Positions 38,510 to 47,162 of a stretch of DNA of 64,000 nucleotides are shown piece after piece. The translations under genes were made by a program, and so were the position numbers. The stretch's first letter is position 1. The number at the start of each line of letters is the position of its first letter. The stretch is from Neurospora tetraspora (lineage: Eukaryota; Ascomycota; Sordariomycetes; Sordariales; Sordariaceae): positions 3,472,001 through 3,536,000 of the forward strand of contig NW_026944387.1 of assembly GCF_033439725.1 (NCBI RefSeq), given 5' to 3'. The notes under the pieces are model-generated. The model ran no database searches. It was not told the DNA's origin and saw nothing but the letters and a program-made list of their open reading frames with translations.

Positions 38510-38910
38510 AAGAAGACAATTATTAAAACCGACGCTTCCAATTAAGCTTTTAGCGGTACCTTATTATAATATAGCGACGATAGAATTTTATACTTGGTAG
38601 CTTATTTCTTATTATAGTATATTACTTAAAAATATAATTACAATATTTATAATAAAGAATTATTAGCTATTATTAAAGTATTAAAAGAATAGAAACTAAA
38701 GTTCGAAGGCGTATAGTAATTATTCGATATTTTAATAAACTATAAGAATTTAAAAAATTTCACTACGAATAAATAATTAATTCCGCGCTATATACAATAA
38801 TTATAATTCTTATCCCGTTTCGAATTTTTAATCTACTATACCCCCGGTTCGAAGAATCTACGTTTTAATATTTTAAGGAAGAAGCCGGAGGACGTCCTAC
38901 TAAATATAGA
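38510..38910 (+). pseudogene. RNase H relic of element 2
   Basis: The frame reads IIKTDASN, a stop, AFSGTLL near 38,530, then YNIYNKELLAIIKVLKE near 38,645 and LINYKNLKNFTTNK near 38,740. These are the TDASDxAxG, YDKELLAIV and TDHKNLxYF blocks of a Ty3/gypsy RNase H. Interrupted by stops. Confidence 0.85.
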
Positions 38911-39299
38911 CGATTACTCTTTAAAGGCTAGGAATTATAATTTTATTAACCCTACCCACTTTGAAGAAGGTTATTTAAAAACCCTATCTAATATTACCAT
39001 CGATATAGAGGTAAACGAAGAAATATTCCTATTAATACTAAACGTCCTAAAGGAACTAGAGAAATTTATGGACGATATTATTAATAATAATTATATTAAA
39101 TTTATATCAATATAAGAAGTAATAGCCTATTTTCGAAACTTTAACTGGTCCGAATAGTGCCCCTATATTAAGAAGAAATTATAAATAATATTCGCGGAGT
39201 ATTTAATAATAGGAAATAAAATTTACTATAGAGGACGAATATTTATCAACTCTAACAATACTATTACTTACTTATAATTTATTTATTACGCTTATTCTT

Positions 39300-40170
39300 T
39301 ACTAACGGTAGGATACCTTAATAGAAATAAGACTTAGGTATAAATGAATGAGTATTAGTACTAATTAAGTATAATAGAAGCCGTTAAAGCTTATTATAAG
39401 GGATATTTCGTTTATTCGAAAACGAAAGCATTATAACGAATTAAAACTAATTACTTAAAATTAATACTAGCCGCCTTCGTACTTTGGTATAATATTAATA
39501 TTAATTATATTTTACCCCTCCTAAAGAATTTTTATTTAGGCTAGAAATTTAAATATATTACTATCGTAATAAATCGTTTTATCAAAATACAATACTATAT
39601 CGCTATAGAAATTATAGAAGTAGAGGAATTTATCGATTATTTTATCGATTATATATATACCCTCTATAGCCTTCCCGATACCGTAATATCAGATAGAGGC
39701 TCCTAGTTTATATTAATATTCTAAACTACGATTTGTAAAAGATTAACTATTAAGCAACTATTAAATTCCACTTTCTACCCCCAAACGAATGCTTAGATAG
39801 AATATATTAATATAGAAATAGAATAATACTTACGGATATTTATAAATTGGGTATAAACGGATTAAGTTCGTTAGCTCCCCTTAATAGAGTTTGCGGGTAA
39901 TAATATAATATTAGAAACTATAGGAATAACCCCATTCTTTATTAATTACAGTTTTTACCCTTAAATAGGCATTGAACTATCCTTAGTTACAAGGTTATAG
40001 TTATCCCTAATTTAATAAAAAGAATACCTGAAAGTTAACGAACTATTAGTCCGCTTTAAAACTATTTAAAACTACGTTCAAACTTCGACTAAGAAGGTAT
40101 AAAATTACTACGAATCTAATACTAACGAAAAATATTCCGATATACCCAAATATTAAGTTAGTGACCTAAT
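39300..40170 (+). pseudogene. Integrase relic of element 2
   Basis: Core motifs can be read in one + frame: IKIQYYIAIEIIEVEEF (about 39,580), LPDTVISDRGS (about 39,675; the second catalytic Asp region), STFYPQTNA (about 39,770), and LPLIEFAGNNIILETIG (about 39,875). The last corresponds to the LPLAEFAYNN block. Stops at Gln/Trp positions follow the RIP pattern. Confidence 0.85.
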
Positions 40171-40409
40171 TATATTAAATACAATTAACCTCGTCAACAG
40201 CCGCCCTTACAATAAATTATAACCTTAATAGGAGAGCTGTTTTAAAGTCAATTAAGCCAAATCGTACGATATTAAACTAATACTATCCGTTAATATAAAA
40301 TATTTACTAGTATTCTACATATTAATAATTAAACTTTTTAAAGAAGGTTTACCCAACTAAGCCAATATCTAAAAGGACGTAAGGGCTAACGAAGGTAAGG
40401 TAATAACGA

Positions 40410-40615
40410 AAATTAATAACTACGAAGAGGTCGCCGAATAGGAATTCAATAAACTTTTAATATACTAATAAAAGGGAGGCAATTATTATTAATTCTATAC
40501 AATCGTATAAATTTATTGCGACCTAACCAAAGAACTACTAACTAATATAATTAATACGAAGGAAATTATTAAAACCTTTTATAATAATTACCCCGACGCG
40601 CCGATTCTACCCGAA
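40410..40615 (+). pseudogene. Chromodomain-like tail of element 2 integrase
   Basis: After the integrase, the frame reads NYEEVAE, a stop, EFNKLLIY, stops, KGGNYY, then NTKEIIKTFYNNYPDAP near 40,550-40,600. The end matches the NAxExIxxFHxxYPxAP tail that follows many fungal chromovirus chromodomains; the core is too mutated to be certain. Confidence 0.5.
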
Positions 40616-41194
40616 ATTAGATAATAGTTAGAAATTAAAACTATATTATAAAAGAAAATACTACCTACCCTAATACCCCGCCCATCGACGGCGACTACGT
40701 TATAACCGCTACTTATTCTAATACTCTACTTACTGACAGCTATAGCCTTAAAGCGCTCTAAACGTATTACGGACTTAAAGGAATAAATTAATTCACTTGC
40801 AAAGGGAATTACAACCGGGCCTAACCTGCTAATTAGCCTACTATTAAAAATAATTCCTAATTAACCTATAGAAGAATTATTGGCGGATAATATAAAGAAG
40901 ATAAACAATACTTTTAAATTAATCTTTAGTAAACTATTAGAAATATACTAAAAGAGGAGGTTACATACGAAGAATATAGTAGTTAAACTAGAAATAAGGA
41001 TATATTAGTAAAGTAATAATAATTAGGAACTCAGTGAGTTTAGGGATATAAGGAGGATCCGGGGATTGCAAGCGGGAGAACTCAAGTTTCAATTACGGGT
41101 AGAGGAGCTTAAAGATGGGGATTGAGGGATAATTTATTATTTTATATATATATATATTTTTTAAAACTTTAAAACTTCTTTTATAAGGAAGTAG

Positions 41195-41449
41195 TATTAT
41201 AGGATTACCTATAATTGTGCTTTGTATATGTACGGCTTCCGCTATTAGTAGTCGAGCTTCGTGCTGTGCTATTGCTGCTATACTATTGGCCAATGGTATA
41301 TTACGTGCATGTGTACGTGCAGGTCTGGCTCTGGGCATGGCTCAGCCCTACCCTATATCGCCAGACCTTTGCACACTCCTCCCTCTTCCTCTCCTCGTAC
41401 AACTACGCATATCCAACCTACCCCCTAACCGTCGCCTTGCCCCGTGATA
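41195..41449 (+). repeat. 3' LTR of element 2 (lightly mutated)
   Basis: Partner of 33947-34201. It keeps blocks such as GGTCTGGCTCTGGGCATGGC and ends GTGATA, followed at once by the TAGAC target duplication (41450-41454) and normal-composition DNA. It marks the sharp right edge of the AT-rich island. Confidence 0.9.
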
Positions 41450-41454
41450 TAGAC

Positions 41455-42356
41455 ATTGGATGTCACGAACCGCATTTTTCCGCTATAGTACTTTCCATAA
41501 TGACTGCCAATGGTTTCTGAAGCGAGAAAGGACATCTCGTTTTACCAAACCCACCACATGCTGTCCTGATACCTCGCGTCGTCACTCGTCGTCACTAGTA
41601 ACACAAGTCAGTCAACCATTCTAAACAATCAATGCACAGAAAAGCCCCGTGAATAAGCATCGTGAACGTCGATCTAGTACTAACCTTCTTACGCCATTCC
41701 GCAACATCACCGGACCCAAATAGCTCTACTGTCTCTACAGTCCAGCACTGGAAAATGTGTTAGCGTTGAGTAAAGTTCCTGAAAGTTCAGCAGGGTGAGG
41801 GAAACAACAGGCTACGGTTGTTGGATGGAATCAGATGTTTTGATTATCTGTTGTTGGGGGACAAAAGGTGCTGTGATTGGGCTACTGTTGATGTTGCTGT
41901 TAAGAAAGGCGAATGTTCATTGAGATTGGCCTTGAGGCCAATCATCTCGGTTCAAAGTACGGAGTGCGAGCGGACAACACCTTGGTTGGATCTCGCATGG
42001 GCACAGAACTTTGAACGGCGGACAGTCTCTGGTTAATTCCACTTCTACTGTCATTGCTTCGAACACTTTGAACACTTTGAGCACTTTGAGCAACTTGAGC
42101 GCCACTGGGTGCTAGGGTCTAGGCCTTGGGGAAGCTGGGGACTGGGTCACTAGGGTTTGGTGATACTGAGGCCTGGGGATGCTGAACTTGCACCGCTGGG
42201 CGCTGCGGATGCTGATGAACTGTCGCCAGATCCTACTTTACCTTACCAAGAACTTGAAGGAGGGGTAAAGTCCTTCCGAAAGCCCAGGTCAAGCAAGCTA
42301 GGACACAAAAAAACCAAACTTTCAGGGATTAGATGTACGTACGTGTAGCCTCACTT
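41455..42356. other. Intergenic, normal composition
   Basis: No gene supported. It contains a short tandem run of (GA)ACACTTTG/GAGCACTTTG-like decamers at 42059-42098. Base composition changes abruptly from the island at 41,450. Confidence 0.5.
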
Positions 42357-42617
42357 CTACTTCTGAAGCTTCTGCTTCTGCTTCTCGCCATCGCCATCTG
42401 CCTCCTTCTGGTCATCCTTATGTTGGTCTTCCTTCGCCTGGAATCCACGGCTCGGCTCGGCTAGCAGACCGGAAGGGTTCGAAGGGGGGTAATACGGAGT
42501 AGGCGGGCGCTTAGAGAGGAGATCCGAGGAGGCGACTTTGTCGAAGTGAGACTTGGGGAGGATGAAGAGGGGCTTGGGCTTTTTGGACGTGGGTGTTCCA
42601 GTTGGGTTGGGTGACAT
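42357..42617 (-). CDS. Small hypothetical protein, 86 aa
   Basis: An ATG-started frame with a good fungal start context (CAAAATGTC) encodes an 86-aa hydrophilic protein. The N-terminal half is Pro/Lys-rich (PTSKKPKPLFILPKSHFDK), the middle has RPPTPYYPPSNPSGLL, and the last 25 residues are highly charged and Gln-rich. There is no signal peptide, membrane segment or known domain. I do not recognise a family. The mix of ordered-looking hydrophobic patches and a charged tail looks more like a real small protein than a shadow frame, and no competing gene occupies the opposite strand. It could also be the last exon of a longer spliced gene. Confidence 0.42.
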   Translation of the reverse strand: MSPNPTGTPTSKKPKPLFILPKSHFDKVASSDLLSKRPPTPYYPPSNPSGLLAEPSRGFQAKEDQHKDDQKEADGDGEKQKQKLQK

Positions 42618-43729
42618 TTTGAGAACTTCTTCGAGATTTTGGAGATGTTAAACGCCGTGAGTTGGTTGAGCAAGGCTCGAAAGGCGTCTGTCTGGTGATC
42701 GGTGATGGTAGGTTTCCCGTCGTTCCGATGGTTGAGGTGAATGACGGATGATGGATGGAGAATTTGGACTGGGCTGGACGGGGACTGGAGTAGACCGGAG
42801 TAAGAAGTGAGTGTGCACACACTGGTATTTGTGCTCGAGCTGTTTGACTACCTGTCAATTCGCGTCGTCTCCAAATACTCTATTGTTTTGTAATGGCTTG
42901 CTGGGGAAGGCGGTGGAGCGACTGCGAAGGAGGAGGGGATAGGTGAACAGCTACAATAGGTAGAATAGGTACACAGTAAATAGGTAGAATAGGAGGTGAG
43001 ATATAGTGGAGTGTACGTGTGATATGTTATAGGTCCAACTCTATTGACAAAGGCTATGTTCGGATGACAATCTCAACAAAGGGAGATTTGGCTTGGAGGG
43101 GCAGTGAATGGTCTGTCTCGCCAAATTATGGCGGGCTTGATGTCAGATTTTGGTGAGGTATGGATCAAAATCCATCGGACTGTTTCTATTGCCCTCCATT
43201 CAACGCGAAAGATTTCTTGTGTGGAAGTGTCGTGGAAGTGTCTTGGACGCGCCTTGGGATTTCATCCGAAAGCAGGGTGGGCCGTCAAGGTGACTGGCCT
43301 CCATCGCAAAAGCCATCCGTCAGTCTCTCCTGGACAATAGAACGTCCGTGCTTTGTCAATAAATGCATACTGGTAATCCCAATTACCATCTTGTTGACCG
43401 CCTGAATTTTTTCCACAGCATGCCCGATGGCCATTGTTCAGGATCAGTTCCAATGAAGCCATTCCCAACCCCAACCTCGCCCATTGGGGTAAACCCCGAG
43501 GAGACTCCTCATGACCGACATCGACAGGCTAAGTTCGGCACATTTTATACCACGAATCACCATTCAGCTGGTGACTTTACGCGAGGGGAAATATGACGTC
43601 GAATCTCCTCTTTTCCCTCCTCGTTCCAGGCGGGGTGGCAGGATGCGTGTGTGTTTACCACGGGTTTTTGGAAACCCCATGCGTCTGTCGTCATGGCCAA
43701 CATCATGGCTCGTAAAATATTTAAAGATG
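42618..43729. other. Intergenic DNA left of the GH43 relic
   Basis: I see no supported gene. If the GH43 relic ever had a full N-terminal catalytic domain it should lie here, but I could not read the expected NPxxPGxxxDPS or catalytic blocks in any + frame. Several 60-80-codon frames are present on both strands without recognisable content. Confidence 0.4.
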
Positions 43730-44479
43730 GCTCCAAGCCTCCTGGTCCCACCAACATTACTCTCTCCCAGGTATTTCCCTTGCTGACGGGAAATAGGAGG
43801 TACGGGTGTATACCACATGGTCACCATGGTTCGGTCGAGGAGTGTCCATGGCCCGTTCAAAGCCAACCCTGCGAATCCGGTGTTGACTAACGCCAATACT
43901 ACCAGTTTTTGTAAGTCACCTTATCTTCCTCCATCTCTTCATGTCTAGCTGTATTAACGCTTTGTAGGACGGAGACAACAGGATACCCTGTTCCGGTATG
44001 CCACCGACCTCGATTTCGTTCCGGAAAAGGAGGAGGACGAAGCGGGCGTGAGCGTGTTTTTGACGCAGAACCATCATCTCGACCTTGGTATTGTGCTTTT
44101 ACCTGCTGGGTCAGCTACCGGGTCATTTCCTGGACATAACTCTTCATCAGTCACCGAGGGCGGCGAGGGAGGAGGGCTGGTGCCGCATGTTAGGTTCCGC
44201 GGGATAATATGTCCCTGTTCCGGACCCGGTGGTTGTCCCTCTACCAGAGAAATGGGTGGGGGGTACTCGGACGCTGGAGATCAAGGCGATTAACTTGCAG
44301 CATTATGCGTTTTCGGTTGGACCGGCGGACGGAGATGGGAGATGCAGACGGTTGTGACGGCTTCGAATGCGCCGGTGAGTTGGGGGTTCACGGGAACGAT
44401 ACTGGGGGTTTATTGTACGAGTAATCGGCCGAGGGAGAATGGGGTGGGGGCGCCGGTTTATGTGAAGAAGTGGGTGTAG
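43730..44479 (+). pseudogene. Glycoside hydrolase family 43 relic (xylosidase/arabinofuranosidase type)
   Basis: Fragments of a GH43 protein lie in order on the + strand but in different frames. GGTGVYHMVTMVRSRSVHGP and NPVLTNANTTSF occur near 43,795-43,910. DTLFRYATDLDFVPEKEED and AGVSVFLTQNHHLDLGIVLL occur near 43,985-44,100. A third frame carries PLPEKWVGGTRTLEIKAINL near 44,240-44,300. A fourth carries VSWGFTGTILGVYCTSNRP and ends GAPVYVKKWV at a stop (44477-44479). A plausible 57-bp intron (GTAAGT at 43911, TAG at 43967) is retained, but the next codon is TGA. The central part of the catalytic domain seems deleted. At least three frame changes make it a pseudogene. There is no RIP bias, so decay was by indels. 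Confidence 0.78.
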
Positions 44480-45020
44480 GGGTTTGGATAGAAAGGAGGA
44501 TCTGTGGAATGTTGTTCATGACCTTTGTTGTCTTGAAGTTGGATGATATAAACAATGAAACACAGACGATGTTCGGAAAGATGTTTCGGGCAACCTTAAC
44601 AATTTCCACTGAAGAGTGGATCCTTGGTGACCAACGCGCCTAAAAGCGGGTGGTCCCCGCCGCCCCCCACTGAACCGCTGCGGCGGGTCAGATCCAGCGG
44701 CCTGCAGGGGCAACTTCAGGGTAACATCAACGTCAGCGAAGTTGTCCGTTATTTTCCCGTTTTCAACTTGTTCATTTTCTTTGTCTATCACGAATCATCC
44801 CAACAATCACGCGCGTGCTACCCTACAGTCACTCGCAGGCGAGAAGCACACCATCTAATACGGTAGATTTCAACGAAGAGCAATCCAAAGCATCGCTACC
44901 ATAACTGCCTGCGCCTGGACGTGTCCACCAGTCCACCGACTAGTCCATCCATCTCGCACCTCAACCAGGCCAACCCAACACCTTCCCAATCGACACCGGC
45001 CTCGGCCCCCAACCTCCAAA
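44480..45020. other. Intergenic; upstream region of the saf4-like gene
   Basis: No gene supported. The last 100 bp before the 45021 start are C/A-rich (CCACCAGTCCACCGAC-like), typical of a fungal 5' leader. Confidence 0.4.
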
Positions 45021-46268
45021 ATGCAAGGCTTCAACATGGGCAAATACGTCCCCCCAGACGCCGAAGGCGTCGTCACCGGCAACCAGCTCAGCAAAAAGCA
45101 CCCCCTCGGCGCCCGCGCCTCCAAGCTCGCCTCCCAGGGAATCCTAACAGTGCGCTTCGAGCTCCCCTTCGCCGTGTGGTGCGACACTTGCCAGCCTCAC
45201 CCCACCATCATCGGACAGGGAGTGCGGTTCAACGCGGCCAAGAAGAAAGTCGGCAATTATTATTCTACGCCTATCTGGAGTTTCACCATCAAGCATGCGG
45301 TCTGCGGCGGGGAGATTGAGATTAGGACGGATCCGAAGATGACGAGGTATGTCGTTGTTAGTGGGGGACGGGCGAGGGATTCCCCGAAAGATGAGGATAG
45401 TTTGGTGAAACTTGGGGAAGGAGGTGGTGGTAGTGGTGGGTTTGAGATACAGACGGAAAAAGAGAGGCAGGAACAGAGGGATGCGGCGTTTGGGAAGCTG
45501 GAGAAGACGATTGCTGATCGGGAGAGGGCGGAGGATGCAAAGGTTAGGATTGATGAGTTGCTGGATGCGCAAGAAAGGCAGTGGGAGGATCCGTATGCGA
45601 GGAATCAGAAGCTGAGGAAGGCGTTTAGGGTGGGGAGGAAGGAGAGGGAAAAAGAGGCGGAGAGGACGGAAGATCTCAAGGAGAGGATGGGGTTGGGCAT
45701 TGAGTTGTTGCCGGGCACTGAGGAGGATGAGAGGAGGGCGAGGTTGATTGAGTTTGGGAGTGTGCCGGATGGGCTGCCCTTTGGGAGGGATGATGTGGTG
45801 CAGAAGGCGTTGGCGAGGCCGTTGTTTGGGGGTGATGAGAACGGGAAAAAGGAGGAGAAGAGTGGGAAGAAGAAGAAAGATGTGTATAAAGGGAAACTGA
45901 AGTCGGAGATTGCTGCTACCAAGATGCGAGAGGCGTTGGTCTCGGAGATTGTTGGGAATACTCGAGCGACTAAGGACCCGTTTCTCGACTGGGGGAGTAA
46001 GGAGTCGACACTCAAGCGGCGAGGAGCTTTGATACCCGGGCTGAAGAGGAAACGGGCTGCTGGAGAGGAGACTCCCGATCCACCACCCGTGAGAGCAGCA
46101 TCATCGATGACTGGTCCTATTGCCGAAGGCAAGGATGCTGGATCAAGGGATAACGAGGAGACCAAGAGCGACGAGAAGTTGCCATCTGCGGCTCAGACGA
46201 CAGCGGGTGGCTCAACTACACAAACGAGCAAACCCGGACTCGTGGCTTACGATTCTGATTCGGACTGA
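45021..46268 (+). CDS. saf4: CWC16-family splicing factor, CCDC130/Saf4 type, 415 aa
   Basis: Members of this family (yeast Yju2/Cwc16, human CCDC94 and CCDC130, fission yeast Saf4) join the activated spliceosome and act around the first catalytic step. The single-exon frame starts MQGFNMGKYVPPD. Residues 27-105 hold the conserved core: HPLGARASKL, ILTVRFELPFAVWC, GVRFNAAKKKVGNYYSTPI and EIEIRTDPK. C54 and C57 (CDTC), with H92/C95, are the likely zinc ligands. The second half is a charged, Arg/Glu/Lys-rich probable coiled coil, and the protein ends AYDSDSD. The N-terminus favours the CCDC130/Saf4 branch over Yju2. It is convergent with gpi18 on the right. G-rich codon use in the C-terminal half creates long shadow frames on the other strand. 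Confidence 0.9.
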   Translation: MQGFNMGKYVPPDAEGVVTGNQLSKKHPLGARASKLASQGILTVRFELPFAVWCDTCQPHPTIIGQGVRFNAAKKKVGNYYSTPIWSFTIKHAVCGGEIEIRTDPKMTRYVVVSGGRARDSPKDEDSLVKLGEGGGGSGGFEIQTEKERQEQRDAAFGKLEKTIADRERAEDAKVRIDELLDAQERQWEDPYARNQKLRKAFRVGRKEREKEAERTEDLKERMGLGIELLPGTEEDERRARLIEFGSVPDGLPFGRDDVVQKALARPLFGGDENGKKEEKSGKKKKDVYKGKLKSEIAATKMREALVSEIVGNTRATKDPFLDWGSKESTLKRRGALIPGLKRKRAAGEETPDPPPVRAASSMTGPIAEGKDAGSRDNEETKSDEKLPSAAQTTAGGSTTQTSKPGLVAYDSDSD

Positions 46269-46530
46269 GTAAACAACGACGAGGATGCATTTACGGAGTT
46301 TTGGGTCTGGATGGATACAGCATAGTTACCACATCGGAGCGAAATAGCATTGTTTTGCAGCCTTAGATTTTACATGTTCAGTTTTACAGATACGCAGATG
46401 AAGAAGCGGCCTGGCGACGATAAACCGCCAGGCCAGGAAGCACCCGACAGAATTGAATGAGGCCGGTAAGGCTCCGCTGGAAAGGCGAAGGTGACTTGAT
46501 GCTGTATGTCTGCATGCGTCACCCAGCCGG

Positions 46531-46603
46531 CAGCCGCTCCTTCCATCTCATCCCGTACCTCATACCTGCCCCTGCCAGCCAGCCAGCCGCTCCTTCCATC
46601 TCA
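46531..46603 (+). repeat. 20-bp direct repeat pair in the saf4-gpi18 spacer
   Basis: CAGCCGCTCCTTCCATCTCA occurs exactly at 46531-46550 and 46584-46603, 53 bp apart start to start. It is between two converging genes, probably in 3' untranslated DNA. Function unknown. Confidence 0.8.
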
Positions 46604-47162
46604 GGCAACCTTATAATCCACCCATCCCATACCTCCTTCCAACACCCCCAGCCAACGACCAGCCAATTCTGGTGATGGTCGGATAGCGCAGTTAGTAGTA
46701 CCGTTCCCGGCGTTTCCAGTTCTGTAATCTCCCACCCCGTCCGACTTCGAGTAAGTTATTGTGATGATGTAGTTGTGGAAGAGGATGTACGCGAGAACAT
46801 TGAGAAAGAACTCACTTCAAGCACAAGAAAGAGGAAATCCGCCGCGAGCGTTTCGAACGAACCATGAAAAGGCCGCCTTCAACGCTGGAAGATTACACCA
46901 CCAGTCACTAATAAAATACAATAGCGGGACAGACAATAAGGCACAAACAAGTCGAGAATCTCTCATTCGCAAAGAAGCTGGTTGACCCCAAAGGCGTGCG
47001 TGGATTGGCTAGTATATAGGTCTAGATGATTGATTACCTCTAGTATATACCTACAATTTGGAATAAACTTGGACGTCCAAAGCCAACGACGACACCTCGC
47101 CCATCCATCCCATCCCTCCACATATCGCACCCACCCCATCGCTGAAAAAAACATACCCTAGA

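Larger units (their letters stand above)
11060..41449. other. RIP-degraded AT-rich (heterochromatin-like) island
   Basis: The sequence is dominated by A and T, with very frequent TA steps and stop codons in all frames. Where two repeat copies can be compared (the LTR pairs at 25238/33588 and 33947/41195), they differ almost only by C/T and G/A transitions. This is what repeat-induced point mutation does in Neurospora and relatives. In N. crassa such DNA is normally cytosine-methylated by DIM-2 and carries H3K9me3/HP1. The right edge coincides exactly with an LTR end and its target duplication. The left edge is gradual, with a GC-rich remnant around 11,190-11,265. No living gene is supported inside. 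Confidence 0.9.
33947..41449 (+). mobile_element. Ty3/gypsy LTR retrotransposon, element 2 (RIP-inactivated, full-length)
   Basis: A 7.5-kb element has 255-bp LTRs (33947-34201 and 41195-41449) and a perfect 5-bp target duplication, TAGAC, at 33942-33946 and 41450-41454. LTR termini read TATCAC...ATAATA on the left and TATTAT...GTGATA on the right, compatible with an ancestral TGTCAC...GTGACA inverted end. The + strand order is gag-like region, reverse transcriptase, RNase H, integrase, chromodomain-like tail. Stops are abundant, so it is dead. It differs in LTR sequence from element 1 and is a different family. Confidence 0.92.

Noticed and set aside
41460-41469. TGTCACGAAC, identical to the start of the solo LTR, 11 bp right of element 2
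   Set aside because: I found no matching LTR body, end or target duplication after it. A single 10-bp match is weak evidence.
45144-46165. Long minus-strand frames opposite the saf4-like gene
   Set aside because: They are shadows of the G-rich, Glu/Arg-coding sense strand, and the sense protein has strong family motifs.
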